A DNA stretch of 64,000 bases, taken from the NCBI RefSeq assembly GCF_004804275.1, contig NZ_STGI01000001.1:186001-250000 (forward strand). The letters are read 5' to 3'. Positions 1 through 9,039 of this stretch are shown here, one piece after another (the stretch's first letter is position 1; each line of letters opens with the position of its first letter). A program made the position numbers and the translations under genes. The notes under the pieces are model-generated. The model made no database searches. It was not told the origin of the DNA and worked only from the letters and a program-made list of their open reading frames with translations. The stretch comes from Herbaspirillum sp. ST 5-3. Lineage in GTDB: Bacteria; Pseudomonadota; Gammaproteobacteria; Burkholderiales; Burkholderiaceae_D.

Positions 1-389
1 GCGACCTCGCGATCATCGACAAGCGCCGTCCGAAGGCGAATGTTTCGGAAGTCATGCACATCATCGGCGAAGTCGAAGGCCGCAACTGCGTGATCATGGA
101 CGACATGGTTGATACCGCAGGCACGCTGACCAAGGCAGCCGAAGTCTTGAAAGAACGCGGCGCGAAGAAAGTCGTGGCCTACTGTACTCACCCGGTGCTG
201 TCCGGTCCGGCCATCGAGCGCATCATCACCTCGCCGCTGGATGAACTGGTCGTCACTGACACCATCCCGCTGACTGCCGCTGCAAAGGCCTGCACCAAGA
301 TTCGTCAATTGACCGCCGCCGGCCTGCTGGCCGAGACGTTCAAGCGCATCACCAAGGGCGATTCCGTCAGCTCGCTGTTCGTCGATTAA
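1..389 (+). CDS. prs: Ribose-phosphate pyrophosphokinase, C-terminal part
   Basis: The open frame enters from the left edge and ends with TAA at 387-389, so only the C-terminal ~128 residues are present. The translated end carries the PRPP-binding signature [13 protein letters not shown] (near positions 92-130) and the typical ending [12 protein letters not shown]. The enzyme makes PRPP from ribose 5-phosphate and ATP for nucleotide, His and Trp synthesis in the cytoplasm. A hairpin with a short T run follows the stop. The order prs-rplY-pth is a common betaproteobacterial arrangement. The start and the catalytic loop lie outside the window. Confidence 0.95.
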   Translation, partial: DLAIIDKRRPKANVSEVMHIIGEVEGRNCVIMDDMVDTAGTLTKAAEVLKERGAKKVVAYCTHPVLSGPAIERIITSPLDELVVTDTIPLTAAAKACTKIRQLTAAGLLAETFKRITKGDSVSSLFVD

Positions 390-395
390 GTTTTC

Positions 396-422
396 CCCGT
401 TGCTCTTCGAGGAACGGGTTTT
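396..422 (+). terminator. Probable rho-independent terminator after prs
   Basis: CCCGTT at 396-401 pairs with AACGGG at 413-418, an inner CTC-TTC-GAG extends the stem, and four T residues follow. It lies seven bases after the prs stop. The short T run makes it a weak or partial terminator. Confidence 0.55.
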
Positions 423-450
423 CAGGTCCCCTGGTCGCGGGGGATTCAAC

Positions 451-467
451 GCAAGGCTGCGCCTTGC
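451..467 (+). promoter_or_regulatory. Perfect inverted repeat in the rplY leader
   Basis: GCAAGGC (451-457), loop TGC, GCCTTGC (461-467): a 7-bp perfect stem ending 18 bases before the rplY ATG, just upstream of its GGAG at about 475-478. It has no T tract, so it is more likely a leader or translation-control hairpin than a terminator. Function is inferred from position only. Confidence 0.35.
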
Positions 468-485
468 ATACATTGGAGCTTAAAA

Positions 486-1097
486 ATGAAAGTTGTCGCA
501 TTCCCACGCAAAGAGCAGGGGTCCGGAGCGAGCCGCCGCCTGCGCAATGCGGGCCAAACCCCGGCCATCATCTATGGTGGCGCCGCTGCGCCGGTTACCG
601 TCGCACTGGACCACAATGCGCTGTACCACGCGCTGAAGAAAGAAGCCTTCCATTCGTCGATCCTCGACATGGAAATCGAAGGCAAGATCGAAAAGGTTCT
701 GCTGCGCGACGTTCAGATGCACGCGTACAAACAGCTGGTCCTGCACGCTGACTTCCAGCGCGTCGATGCAAGCCAGAAGATCCACGTGAAGGTGCCGCTG
801 CACTTCGTGAACGCGGACGTTGCACCGGCAGTGAAGCTGGGCGGCGCAATCGTCAGCCACGTGATGAACGAACTGGACATCACCTGCTTGCCGGGCGATC
901 TGCCGGAATTCGTCGAAGTCGACCTGTCGACGATCGAAGCCGGCGCGTCCCTGCACCTGTCCGACATCAAGTTGCCGAAGGGCGTGGTTGCCGTCGCGCA
1001 CGACAATCCGACCATCGCTACCGCGAGCGTTCCGGCCGGCCAGGTGTCCGCTGACGAAGCGGCAGCAGGCGAAGCAACTGAAGGCGAGAAGAAGTAA
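486..1097 (+). CDS. rplY: 50S ribosomal protein L25, long CTC form
   Basis: A 203-residue protein starting [23 protein letters not shown], the usual L25/TL5/CTC start. The N-terminal ~95 residues match the 5S-rRNA-binding L25 domain and the rest is the C-terminal beta domain found in the long form, which E. coli L25 (94 aa) lacks. The tail is Ala/Glu/Lys rich ([13 protein letters not shown]). It binds 5S rRNA in the large subunit and in some bacteria is linked to general stress. The ATG at 486 has GGAG a few bases upstream. A strong terminator follows at 1134-1157. Confidence 0.97.
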   Translation: MKVVAFPRKEQGSGASRRLRNAGQTPAIIYGGAAAPVTVALDHNALYHALKKEAFHSSILDMEIEGKIEKVLLRDVQMHAYKQLVLHADFQRVDASQKIHVKVPLHFVNADVAPAVKLGGAIVSHVMNELDITCLPGDLPEFVEVDLSTIEAGASLHLSDIKLPKGVVAVAHDNPTIATASVPAGQVSADEAAAGEATEGEKK

Positions 1098-1133
1098 TTT
1101 GCCCGACATTGGCAGTCATGCCAAATCAGCAGA

Positions 1134-1157
1134 CCCCGCCCCTGTGGCGGGGTTTTT
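1134..1157 (+). terminator. Rho-independent terminator after rplY
   Basis: CCCCGCC (1134-1140), loop CCTGT, GGCGGGG (1146-1152), then TTTTT and a further T-rich stretch. A GC-rich 7-bp stem followed by T residues about 40 bases after the stop is a textbook intrinsic terminator, and it separates rplY from pth. Confidence 0.88.
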
Positions 1158-1191
1158 GTTTTTCGCGGCGCCTGTATCTGTTCTCAACAGA

Positions 1192-1222
1192 TTGGACGGC
1201 GCAACGCGACATCCGTGATAAT
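1192..1222 (+). promoter_or_regulatory. Candidate sigma-70 promoter for pth
   Basis: TTGGAC at 1192-1197 and GATAAT at 1217-1222 are separated by 19 bases, slightly longer than ideal, with pth starting 57 bases downstream. It lies after the rplY terminator, where a new promoter is expected. Assignment rests on consensus similarity only. Confidence 0.3.
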
Positions 1223-1278
1223 CATGGCTTTCGCCCGGGACTCATTTTCACGGGCATCGATACAGGACATGCAAACCC

Positions 1279-1857
1279 ATGCCCATTCGCCTCATCGTCG
1301 GCCTCGGCAATCCAGGCCCTGAATACGAACAAACGCGCCATAACGCGGGATTCTGGCTTGTCGACAACCTAGCCAGGAACCTGCTTCGTCGCGAAGCCCG
1401 CTTTAACGCACTGGCGGCAAAAACCGTCGTCGCCGGTCAGGAAGTCTGGCTGCTCGAGCCGCAAACTTACATGAACCGGTCCGGCCAGTCGGTCGGCGCA
1501 CTGGCACGCTTTTACAAGATCGTTCCCGATGAGATCCTGGTCGTGCACGACGAGCTTGACCTGCCTCCGGGTGCCGCAAAGATCAAGAAAGGCGGATCGT
1601 CCGGCGGGCACAACGGACTGAAAGACATTACGGCTGCGCTCGGCACGCAAGACTACTGGCGGCTGCGTATCGGGATCGGCCATCCGCGCAGCATGAATCT
1701 GCAGCAGGCGGTCGTTGACTTTGTCCTTCATCGCCCGCGCAAGGAGGAGCAGACGCTGATCAACGATGCCATCGAAAAGAGTCTGGATGTGATGCCGCTG
1801 CTCTGCGAGGGAAAGTTCGAGGCGGCGATGATGAAGCTGCATTCCACGGCAAAATGA
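1279..1857 (+). CDS. pth: Peptidyl-tRNA hydrolase
   Basis: A 192-residue protein of normal family length. It shows [19 protein letters not shown] near the N-terminus, with Asn11 and the catalytic His21, then [10 protein letters not shown] (Asn66), HDELDLPPG (Asp94) and [13 protein letters not shown] (Asn112), the recognised substrate-binding and catalytic residues of Pth. It cleaves peptidyl-tRNA released by stalled ribosomes in the cytoplasm. Its stop overlaps the next ATG (ATGA at 1854-1857), so the downstream patatin-like gene is probably translationally coupled to it. Pth next to L25 is a common pairing. Confidence 0.97.
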   Translation: MPIRLIVGLGNPGPEYEQTRHNAGFWLVDNLARNLLRREARFNALAAKTVVAGQEVWLLEPQTYMNRSGQSVGALARFYKIVPDEILVVHDELDLPPGAAKIKKGGSSGGHNGLKDITAALGTQDYWRLRIGIGHPRSMNLQQAVVDFVLHRPRKEEQTLINDAIEKSLDVMPLLCEGKFEAAMMKLHSTAK

Positions 1858-2954
1858 CCGGGCACGCCCTTTCGATCCACGCCGGTCCCAAGGCCCTCGC
1901 GCATATCCGCGAGCATGGCCTGCGGGCACGAGACATTACGATCGTGCCCGCAGCCGCGGGCGGACCGAAAGGCCTGATTTTCCAGAAAATGGATCAATGG
2001 ATGTTCGGCAGCTGGCTCCCGTCGGCCCCACGTGAGCGGACGTTGATCGGCGCGTCGATCGGCGCGTGGCGCATGGCAGCGGCCTGTCATGCCGATCCGG
2101 TGGACGCATTCGAGCGCCTGGGCGACTTGTATTGCGAACAGACTTACCCGCATCGTCCGACGGCGCGCTACGTGACCGAATCCTGCGAACGCTTTCTCGC
2201 CGAATTCATCGGAGGACGAGAAAAGCAAATCACCAGCCACCCGTACCATCGTCTGCAAATTCTCGCTTCGCGCGGCCGGCGACTGCTGAAGGCGCCACGA
2301 GGCAATATTTCACTGACCGCCGGTTTCGGTCTTGCCGTGATTGGCAATCTGGCCTCACGCTCGCAGCTGGCTAACCATCTGGCTCGCGTCGTTATCGGCG
2401 ACGAGCGCGACCCGGCGTTCTGGCTGAAGGCAAAATTCGACGCGTTCGACACGCAATTCGCGCCGCTGACGCCGGACAATCTGGCCGGTGCCCTGCTGGC
2501 GTCAGGCACGCTTCCGTTCACCATGGAGCCGGTGCGAGACATAGCCAAGGCGCCGCCAGGCACCTACTGGGACGGCGGGTTGATTGACTATCACCTTGCA
2601 CTGCCCTATTCCCGCGTCGCCGGCAATCCGGAAGGCGGCCTGGTCCTTTACCCGCATTTCAGCGATCAGATTGTGCCAGGCTGGCTCGACAAGTCGCTGC
2701 CCTGGCGCCGCGCCAACTTCGGCAGGAACAGCGATTGGCTCACCAACGTGGTGGTTGTTTCACCTTCTCAGACATTCCTGCAAACCTTGTCGCGCAGCAA
2801 ACTTCCTGATCGCAAGGATTTTCTGTACTACGGCGCCAACAATGCTTTCCGTATTCTCAACTGGAAGCTGGCAATCGGCGAAGGCGAGCGTTTGCGCGAC
2901 GAACTGGCCGAATTTGTCGCCAATCCGTCCCCCGACCGCGTACAAGCGATCTGA
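1854..2954 (+). CDS. Patatin-like phospholipase family protein
   Basis: A 366-residue protein with the patatin layout: an oxyanion-hole stretch AAAGGPKG (residues 34-40), the nucleophile elbow GASIG with Ser68, and the Asp motif DGG with Asp240, forming the Ser-Asp dyad. No signal peptide or membrane segment is evident, so it is probably cytoplasmic or peripheral. The family includes lipid acyl hydrolases; the substrate is unknown. The start overlaps the pth stop by four bases. No operon logic with pth is obvious beyond shared transcription. Confidence 0.85.
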   Translation: MTGHALSIHAGPKALAHIREHGLRARDITIVPAAAGGPKGLIFQKMDQWMFGSWLPSAPRERTLIGASIGAWRMAAACHADPVDAFERLGDLYCEQTYPHRPTARYVTESCERFLAEFIGGREKQITSHPYHRLQILASRGRRLLKAPRGNISLTAGFGLAVIGNLASRSQLANHLARVVIGDERDPAFWLKAKFDAFDTQFAPLTPDNLAGALLASGTLPFTMEPVRDIAKAPPGTYWDGGLIDYHLALPYSRVAGNPEGGLVLYPHFSDQIVPGWLDKSLPWRRANFGRNSDWLTNVVVVSPSQTFLQTLSRSKLPDRKDFLYYGANNAFRILNWKLAIGEGERLRDELAEFVANPSPDRVQAI

Positions 2955-3014
2955 TCCCACCCCGCGGTACGGTAAAATAGCGGGTTAATCCAAACATTTA
3001 GCGAAGCACACATC

Positions 3015-4106
3015 ATGAGTCTCAAATGCGGCATCGTCGGCCTGCCTAACGTCGGCAAATCCACCCTGTTCAACGCGCTGACCAAAGCCGGCATCGCTGC
3101 GGAAAACTACCCCTTCTGCACCATCGAACCGAACGTGGGCATCGTCGAAGTGCCCGACCCACGGCTGGCTGCGCTGTCGGAGGTCGTGAAACCGGAACGC
3201 GTGGTGCCCGCCGTCGTGGAATTCGTCGACATCGCCGGGCTGGTTGCCGGCGCCTCCAAGGGCGAAGGCCTGGGAAACCAGTTCCTTGCCCATATCCGCG
3301 AAACCGATGCGATCGTCAACGTGGTGCGCTGCTTTGAAGACGCGAATGTCGTGCACGTCGCCGGCAAGGTCAGCCCGCTCGACGACATCGCCGTGATCCA
3401 GACCGAACTGGCACTGGCCGACATGGGCACCGTCGAAAAGGCCCTGCAGCGCGAAAGCAAGAAAGCCAAGGCCGGCGACAAGGAAGCAATCAAGCTGGTT
3501 GCCTTGCTCGAGCGTATCCTGCCCCAACTGAACGATGCCAAACCGGTGCGCGCGATGGGTCTGGACGCGGAAGAAATGGCATTGATCAAGTCCCTTTGCC
3601 TGATCACCGCCAAGCCTGCGATGTACGTCGGCAATGTCGCAGAAACCGGCTTCCACAATAATCCGCTGCTTGACCAGCTCGCAGCCTATGCGAACGAGCA
3701 GAACGCGCCAATGGTCGCCATTTGCGCCGCAATCGAAGCTGAAATCGCCGACCTTGATGAAGAAGACAAGGGTGCCTTCCTGGCAGACATGGGCATGGAA
3801 GAGCCGGGCCTGAATCGCCTGATTCGCGCCGCGTTCAAACTGCTCGGACTGCAGACCTACTTCACCGCCGGCGTCAAGGAAGTCCGTGCATGGACCATCC
3901 ATGTCGGCGATACCGCACCGCAGGCGGCCGGCGTGATTCATACCGATTTTGAACGCGGGTTCATCCGCGCGCAGACCATTTCCTACGAAGACTTCATCAC
4001 CTACAAGGGCGAACAGGGCGCGAAGGAAGCGGGCAAGATGCGCGCCGAAGGCAAGGAGTACATCGTCAAGGACGGTGATGTACTGAACTTCCTGTTCAAC
4101 GTCTAA
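3015..4106 (+). CDS. ychF: Redox-responsive ATPase YchF (Obg family)
   Basis: A 363-residue protein with P-loop GLPNVGKST at the N-terminus, [12 protein letters not shown] (switch region), [20 protein letters not shown] (G3) and the C-terminal TGS-like domain ending [19 protein letters not shown]. The G4 position reads NVAE rather than NKxD, which in this family goes with ATP rather than GTP preference. YchF binds ribosomes and negatively affects oxidative-stress responses. A -10-like TAAAAT lies at 2973-2978 in the short gap after the patatin gene. Confidence 0.97.
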   Translation: MSLKCGIVGLPNVGKSTLFNALTKAGIAAENYPFCTIEPNVGIVEVPDPRLAALSEVVKPERVVPAVVEFVDIAGLVAGASKGEGLGNQFLAHIRETDAIVNVVRCFEDANVVHVAGKVSPLDDIAVIQTELALADMGTVEKALQRESKKAKAGDKEAIKLVALLERILPQLNDAKPVRAMGLDAEEMALIKSLCLITAKPAMYVGNVAETGFHNNPLLDQLAAYANEQNAPMVAICAAIEAEIADLDEEDKGAFLADMGMEEPGLNRLIRAAFKLLGLQTYFTAGVKEVRAWTIHVGDTAPQAAGVIHTDFERGFIRAQTISYEDFITYKGEQGAKEAGKMRAEGKEYIVKDGDVLNFLFNV

Positions 4107-4128
4107 TTGATCTTTCTCCATTTCCAGC

Positions 4129-4983
4129 ATGGCTATCCTGACCGAACTGAACCTGTATCCGATCAAATCCTGCGCAGGCGTCGCATTGCGCGAGGCAACG
4201 CTGACCTCCGCTGGTTTGATGAGTGAGCATATCTACGATCGTGAATGGATGGTGATGGACGCGCATGGCGAGTTCATGACGCAACGCAATCACCCGAGGA
4301 TGGCCTTGATTACGCCGCGCATCAAGACCGACACGCTGGAACTGCGCGCTCCTGGCATGCTGCGGCTGGAAATCCCGCTCGGCCTGCCCGATCCCGAGGA
4401 TGAAAAGACCATCGACGTCACGGTCTGGGATGACCATGTCACCGCGTACGACTGTGACGAAACGACCGCCGCATGGTTTTCCAATTTTCTTGGAACAAGC
4501 TGCAGACTGGTTCGCTTCCATGCGAACGCCAAGCGCTTCGCCAGTACCAAATGGACCGATGGCGTCGAGGCGCCAACGCTGTTTTCGGACGGATTTCCCA
4601 TGCTTGTGATATCCGAAGCGTCGCTCGCGGATCTGAACGGCAAACTCCTGGCGCAAGGGCGTGCAGCCTTGCCGATGAATCGCTTCCGTCCGAGTATCGT
4701 GGTCAGCGATATAGCGGCATTCGAAGAAGATTACGCGGAGTCATTCAGCATTGGCGAGGCGAAGCTGAAGCCGGTCAAGCCCTGCCCGCGCTGCCCGATC
4801 CCGTCGATTGACCAGTCCACAGGCGAATTCGGCCCGGACCCGCTGGACATCTTGCGAGGCTACCGCGCCAACGCCAGGATTGATGGCGGAATCGCGTTCG
4901 GCATGAATACCATTCTGCTGGAAGGCGAAGGACAAGTGCTGCGCGTCGGGCAGGAAGTGAAAGTCACTCTCGCCTTCGAATAA
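4129..4983 (+). CDS. MOSC domain protein, YcbX-like
   Basis: A 284-residue protein. The N-terminal ~115 residues match the MOSC N-terminal beta-barrel domain (LYPIKSCAGVALREA near the start). The C-terminal half carries the MOSC core, with FSDGFPMLVIS, RFRPSIVV and PCPRCPIPSIDQ; the Cys pair near residues 221-225 includes the expected molybdenum or sulfur-carrier Cys. YcbX-type proteins use molybdenum cofactor to reduce N-hydroxylated compounds. It begins 22 bases after ychF in the same direction, so co-transcription is likely. The precise substrate is unknown. Confidence 0.88.
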   Translation: MAILTELNLYPIKSCAGVALREATLTSAGLMSEHIYDREWMVMDAHGEFMTQRNHPRMALITPRIKTDTLELRAPGMLRLEIPLGLPDPEDEKTIDVTVWDDHVTAYDCDETTAAWFSNFLGTSCRLVRFHANAKRFASTKWTDGVEAPTLFSDGFPMLVISEASLADLNGKLLAQGRAALPMNRFRPSIVVSDIAAFEEDYAESFSIGEAKLKPVKPCPRCPIPSIDQSTGEFGPDPLDILRGYRANARIDGGIAFGMNTILLEGEGQVLRVGQEVKVTLAFE

Positions 4984-5112
4984 GGCTTGTGGGTTCGCAG
5001 TATTGCAGTCGAGGATCTCGCACGGTAGTATTTGTTCAACTATCGTCCCGCGCCAGCGACGTATCGGCCATCGGGATGTCCATGCCGGTAACCATACCCT
5101 GGAGCCATGCCG

Positions 5113-6207
5113 ATGTCGCAAGAACTGTTGGCAGAGAATCTGCGCCTGCGCAAGCAGTTGTCGCAACTGCTTGCGCAGGCGCAGCAAAATCAGCAGATCC
5201 TGCAACGCCATCAGACTTTCGACCTTCAATTCATCGGTGCCGGCAGCTTCCTCGAACTGATCGACACGATCTTTCACTCGTTCGCCAGGTCGGCTTCGCT
5301 CGATACGCTTACGCTGTCCTTGCTCGACCCCGAATATGCCATTCGCCGCATCCTGGTCGAGCTGAATGTTCACCTGTCGGAAATGCCGCAATTGCTCTTC
5401 CTGCAGGATGAGTCCGAGTTCGGAGAACTGTCCACTCAATTGAGCAGACCGGTCCTTGGCAGCTATTCCGAGCAATTGCACGGCCATGTGTTCCCGGAAC
5501 CGCTTTCCCCACCGGCCAGCGTTGCCATCGTGCCGCTCATTCGACGTGGCGCACTGATCGGCTGCATCGGGCTTGGCAGCAACGACGCGACGCGCTTTGC
5601 GTCGCACATGAGCACGGATTTTCTTGAGCACATGGCAGCGATCCTCGCGATCTGCCTCGAAAACGTGATCAACACCGAACGGCTCAAGCACATCGGTCTG
5701 ACCGATACGCTCACCGGCGTGAATAACAGACGTTATGTCGAACGCCGTCTGGTCGAAGAAATCGGGCGCAGCCAGCGCCATGGATATCCGCTGTCGTGCA
5801 TGTATGTCGACATCGATCACTTCAAGCAGATCAATGACAGCATCGGCCATCAGGCCGGCGATGAAGTGCTGCGTGATGTGGCTGCACGCATCAAGGCGGA
5901 GTTGCGCCTCTCGGACGCATTGGGTCGATTCGGAGGAGAGGAATTTGTCGTGCTGCTGATCGATGCGCAGCGCGATGACGCCGTCAGCGTCGCGGAGCGC
6001 ATTCGAAGAAGTGTCGCGGAACAGCCGATGATACTCGGCAGCGGCGAACAGATCGATGTCACCGTCTCGATCGGCGTCGCGTCACTTGCAACGCCCAAAG
6101 ACCATGAATCGGTGGAGAAAACCGCGCAGAAATTCCTGGCGCGCGCCGACCAGGCGCTTTACCAGGCAAAGAAGAGCGGCAGGAATCGCGTCGTCAGCGA
6201 AAGCTGA
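5113..6207 (+). CDS. Diguanylate cyclase with N-terminal GAF-like (DUF484-type) domain
   Basis: About 364 residues. The N-terminus is a short coiled coil rich in Leu/Gln (ENLRLRKQLSQLLAQAQQNQQIL), followed by a GAF-like domain resembling DUF484 (moderate confidence). The C-terminal half is a GGDEF domain with DTLTGVNNRR, YVDIDHFKQIND and the active-site motif GGEEF. RLSD five residues before GGEEF is an intact inhibitory I-site. It should make c-di-GMP from GTP, with product inhibition. No membrane segment is seen. ATG 5113 sits 8 bases after GGAG; an ATG at 5107 lies only two bases after it. Confidence 0.92.
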   Translation: MSQELLAENLRLRKQLSQLLAQAQQNQQILQRHQTFDLQFIGAGSFLELIDTIFHSFARSASLDTLTLSLLDPEYAIRRILVELNVHLSEMPQLLFLQDESEFGELSTQLSRPVLGSYSEQLHGHVFPEPLSPPASVAIVPLIRRGALIGCIGLGSNDATRFASHMSTDFLEHMAAILAICLENVINTERLKHIGLTDTLTGVNNRRYVERRLVEEIGRSQRHGYPLSCMYVDIDHFKQINDSIGHQAGDEVLRDVAARIKAELRLSDALGRFGGEEFVVLLIDAQRDDAVSVAERIRRSVAEQPMILGSGEQIDVTVSIGVASLATPKDHESVEKTAQKFLARADQALYQAKKSGRNRVVSES

Positions 6208-6208
6208 C

Positions 6209-6508
<300 letters not shown>

Positions 6509-6997
6509 TTACTGATCGCCCGCCGCGATCTTGTCCTTCAGCCATTTCTCGACCGAAGGGAATACAAATTTGGAAACATCGCCGCCCAGTGTGGCGATCT
6601 CCCGTACGATAGTACCGGAAATAAACTGGTATTGATCGGACGGAGTGAGAAACAGTGTTTCAACATCAGGCAGCAAATAACGATTCATGCCCGCCATCTG
6701 GAACTCGTACTCAAAGTCCGACACTGCGCGCAAGCCGCGGACAATCACGCGCGCGTCATGTGCGCGGACGAAATCCTTCAGCAGGCCGGAAAAACTCTCC
6801 ACCTGCACATTCGGATAGTGTCCAAGCACCTCGTTGGCGATCAGCAAACGCTCTTCCAGCGAGAAGAACGGCCTCTTGTTCTTGCTGTCGGCGACGCCGA
6901 CGACCAATTTATCGAACAAGCCCGATGCACGGCGGACCAAATCCTCATGACCGCGGGTGAGTGGATCGAACGTTCCTGGGTAAACTGCTGTGACCAT
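6509..6997 (-). CDS. coaD: Phosphopantetheine adenylyltransferase
   Basis: A 162-residue protein, normal for the family. [12 protein letters not shown] at the N-terminus holds the (T/H)xGH nucleotidyltransferase motif (Thr14, His17), and [10 protein letters not shown] near the C-terminus is the second signature. It transfers AMP to 4'-phosphopantetheine, the penultimate step of coenzyme A synthesis. The ATG at 6997 (MVTAVYPG) has GGGAG six bases upstream; a longer in-frame start at 7024 is less likely. rsmD lies 42 bases upstream, an arrangement seen in many proteobacteria. Confidence 0.96.
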   Translation of the reverse strand: MVTAVYPGTFDPLTRGHEDLVRRASGLFDKLVVGVADSKNKRPFFSLEERLLIANEVLGHYPNVQVESFSGLLKDFVRAHDARVIVRGLRAVSDFEYEFQMAGMNRYLLPDVETLFLTPSDQYQFISGTIVREIATLGGDVSKFVFPSVEKWLKDKIAAGDQ

Positions 6998-7039
6998 CGT
7001 GGCTCCCTGACCAATGGTGAACAAATTCCGGAACGGGCA

Positions 7040-7699
7040 TTATGCCTCAAAATCAGTCGAGATTTTGCGCTGCAACAGATGATAAAACACCATTCCGGCC
7101 TTGTCGGCCCGAATTACTTCCCAGCCTTCGAGCCACGCCTGCGGCTTTTCCGGGTCAAGCGGCATCTCCGCTTCAGCATATACCAAGCCGCCAGGTGCCA
7201 GCAGACGCACACACAAGGGCAGCATTTTTGACAACCAGTCGAGGTGGTACGGCGGATCGAGAAAGATGATGTGAAAACGCATGCCGTCATCTCCGGCACT
7301 GGCCGCCAGCCGCGTCGCCACCGATAACGCGTCGCCGCGAAGAATGCGCACTTGTTCAGCATTCAGTTTATCCCGGTTCGCCTCCAATTGCCGGATCGCG
7401 CCGGCATTGTCCTCCACCAGAACGATCCTTGCCGCACCTCTGCTTGCCGCCTCAAAACCGAGCGCGCCGGTTCCAGCAAACAGATCGAGGCAGTGGACAT
7501 CTTGCCAATTACCGTCGAGCAAATGATTCAGCCAGTTGAACACCGTTTCCCGCACGCGGTCGGGGGTCGGGCGCAGTCCCTCAGCCTCCAGCACGCGGAG
7601 CGGAGTGCGCTTCCATTGGCCACCGATAATCCGGACCTGGCGCGCGGGGCGTCCCGGACGCGCCGACGACCCGGCCTTTGATTGACGCATCTTTTGCAT
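7040..7699 (-). CDS. rsmD: 16S rRNA (guanine(966)-N(2))-methyltransferase
   Basis: A 219-residue protein with RIIGGQWKRTPL and GLRPTPDRVRETVFNWL, the SAM-binding LDLFAGTGALGFEAASRGA, and the N6/N2-methylase active-site motif DPPY (in FLDPPYHLDWL). The basic N-terminus (RQSKAGSSARPGRPARQ) may be an unstructured RNA-binding tail, and an internal Met at residue 4 is an alternative start. It methylates G966 of 16S rRNA. It starts 3 bases after the M16 peptidase stop, so it is probably in one transcript with both peptidase genes. Confidence 0.95.
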   Translation of the reverse strand: MQKMRQSKAGSSARPGRPARQVRIIGGQWKRTPLRVLEAEGLRPTPDRVRETVFNWLNHLLDGNWQDVHCLDLFAGTGALGFEAASRGAARIVLVEDNAGAIRQLEANRDKLNAEQVRILRGDALSVATRLAASAGDDGMRFHIIFLDPPYHLDWLSKMLPLCVRLLAPGGLVYAEAEMPLDPEKPQAWLEGWEVIRADKAGMVFYHLLQRKISTDFEA

Positions 7700-7702
7700 G
7701 GA

Positions 7703-9028
7703 CTACTTCGCGACGCCGACCACCACGGTCGACATCTTGTCGAGCGCGATCTTGCGCTGGAAGGCTGCCTTGATATCGTCGATCGTGACTTTTCCAACCT
7801 TGTCGGTCCAGGTGTCGAGATAGTCGAGCGGAAGCTTGTAAAAACCGATCGCGGCGATGTTGTCGAGAATCTTCTTGTTGTTATCGATGCGCAGTGCGAA
7901 GCCGCCGATGAGGTTGTCCTTGGCCGCCTGCAATTCCTGTGACGTCGGTCCATCGCGAAGGAAGGCAGCAATCGTATCGCGCACTACCTTGAGCGCCTCG
8001 TCGGCCTGTCCCTTTTGCGTTTGCAGGCCCGCCTCGAACGGCCCCGGTTGTGCCAGCGGATTGAAATAGCTATACACGCTGTAGGACAAGCCGCGCTTTT
8101 CGCGCACTTCACGCGTCAGCCGCGAAACGAAACCACCGCCGCCAAGCGTGTAATTGCCGACCATGAGCGGAAAGTAATCCACGTCGCCGCGCGCAATCGC
8201 GGGCATGCCGGTGAAGATGTGCGCTTGCGATGCGGGATGCGGAATCCGTTCTTCCCTGGCGGGCGCGATTTGTACCGGCGGCAAGGCTGGCAGAGGGGCG
8301 CCTTGCGGCAGGCGTACCGTCAACTGCTGCGCGAGCTTGTCGGCTTCGGCGCGCGTGACGTCGCCGATCATTGCAATCACGGCTTGATTGGCGACATAGT
8401 GCGTCGTATGGAATGCCACCAGATCATCGCGGGTAATCGCCTCGACCGACTCGACCGTTTCATGCTCCGCATACGGATGGGTGCCATACAGCAGCTTCCA
8501 GAATGCCTTGCTGGCGATCGACTCCGGCTTGGTTTCGTCTTCCTTGATCGAAGCAATCATGCGCGCCTTGTCGCGCGCCAAAAAGTTCTCCGGAAAACTC
8601 GGGTGCGCAAGAACGCGTGCCAGCAACGCGACTGCCGCATCCCTCTCGGCGGCACTCGACAGCATACGCAAGCTGGCACCGGCGCGATCCGAGCCAGCAC
8701 CTCCTCCGCGCTGGGCAGCGATATCCGCGAAGGCATCCGAGATCTGCGCTTCGGTCATCGCCGGTTCCGCCACTGGCGTGGACGCCTCATGCACACCGCG
8801 CGCCAGCATCGCATTGGTCAGTGCCGCCATGCCGGACTTGCCCTGCGGGTCGCGGCGCGAGCCGGCGTCGAATTCAACGCTCACGTCCAGGATCGGAATC
8901 GAATGATTTTCGACGAACAGGACCTTGGCCCCATTAGCGAGCGTCCATGACTGGATGTGCAGCGCTGCGTGCGCGGGCGCAACCCCGATCAGGGTCCATG
9001 CAAAGATAAAAAGAATTCGCTTCATCAT
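7703..9028 (-). CDS. M16 peptidase-like protein lacking the zinc site
   Basis: A 441-residue protein with a signal peptide (MMKRILFIFAWTLIGVAPAHA). It has the overall M16/insulinase two-domain fold, including GYSVYSYF-like and RGLSYSVYSYF segments. Where active members have HxxEH this one reads GMAALTNAMLARG, so it should not bind zinc. Such proteins usually pair with a catalytic M16 subunit, here the gene 11 bases upstream, to form a heterodimeric periplasmic protease, like the alpha/beta mitochondrial processing peptidase. The partnership is inferred from context. Confidence 0.88.
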   Translation of the reverse strand: MMKRILFIFAWTLIGVAPAHAALHIQSWTLANGAKVLFVENHSIPILDVSVEFDAGSRRDPQGKSGMAALTNAMLARGVHEASTPVAEPAMTEAQISDAFADIAAQRGGGAGSDRAGASLRMLSSAAERDAAVALLARVLAHPSFPENFLARDKARMIASIKEDETKPESIASKAFWKLLYGTHPYAEHETVESVEAITRDDLVAFHTTHYVANQAVIAMIGDVTRAEADKLAQQLTVRLPQGAPLPALPPVQIAPAREERIPHPASQAHIFTGMPAIARGDVDYFPLMVGNYTLGGGGFVSRLTREVREKRGLSYSVYSYFNPLAQPGPFEAGLQTQKGQADEALKVVRDTIAAFLRDGPTSQELQAAKDNLIGGFALRIDNNKKILDNIAAIGFYKLPLDYLDTWTDKVGKVTIDDIKAAFQRKIALDKMSTVVVGVAK

Positions 9029-9039
9029 GATCGTCTCAT

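Noticed and set aside
2985-4166. 393-codon frame antisense to ychF
   Set aside because: It is the shadow of a GC-rich gene; the sense strand gives full-length YchF with all motifs and the antisense product has no recognisable family.
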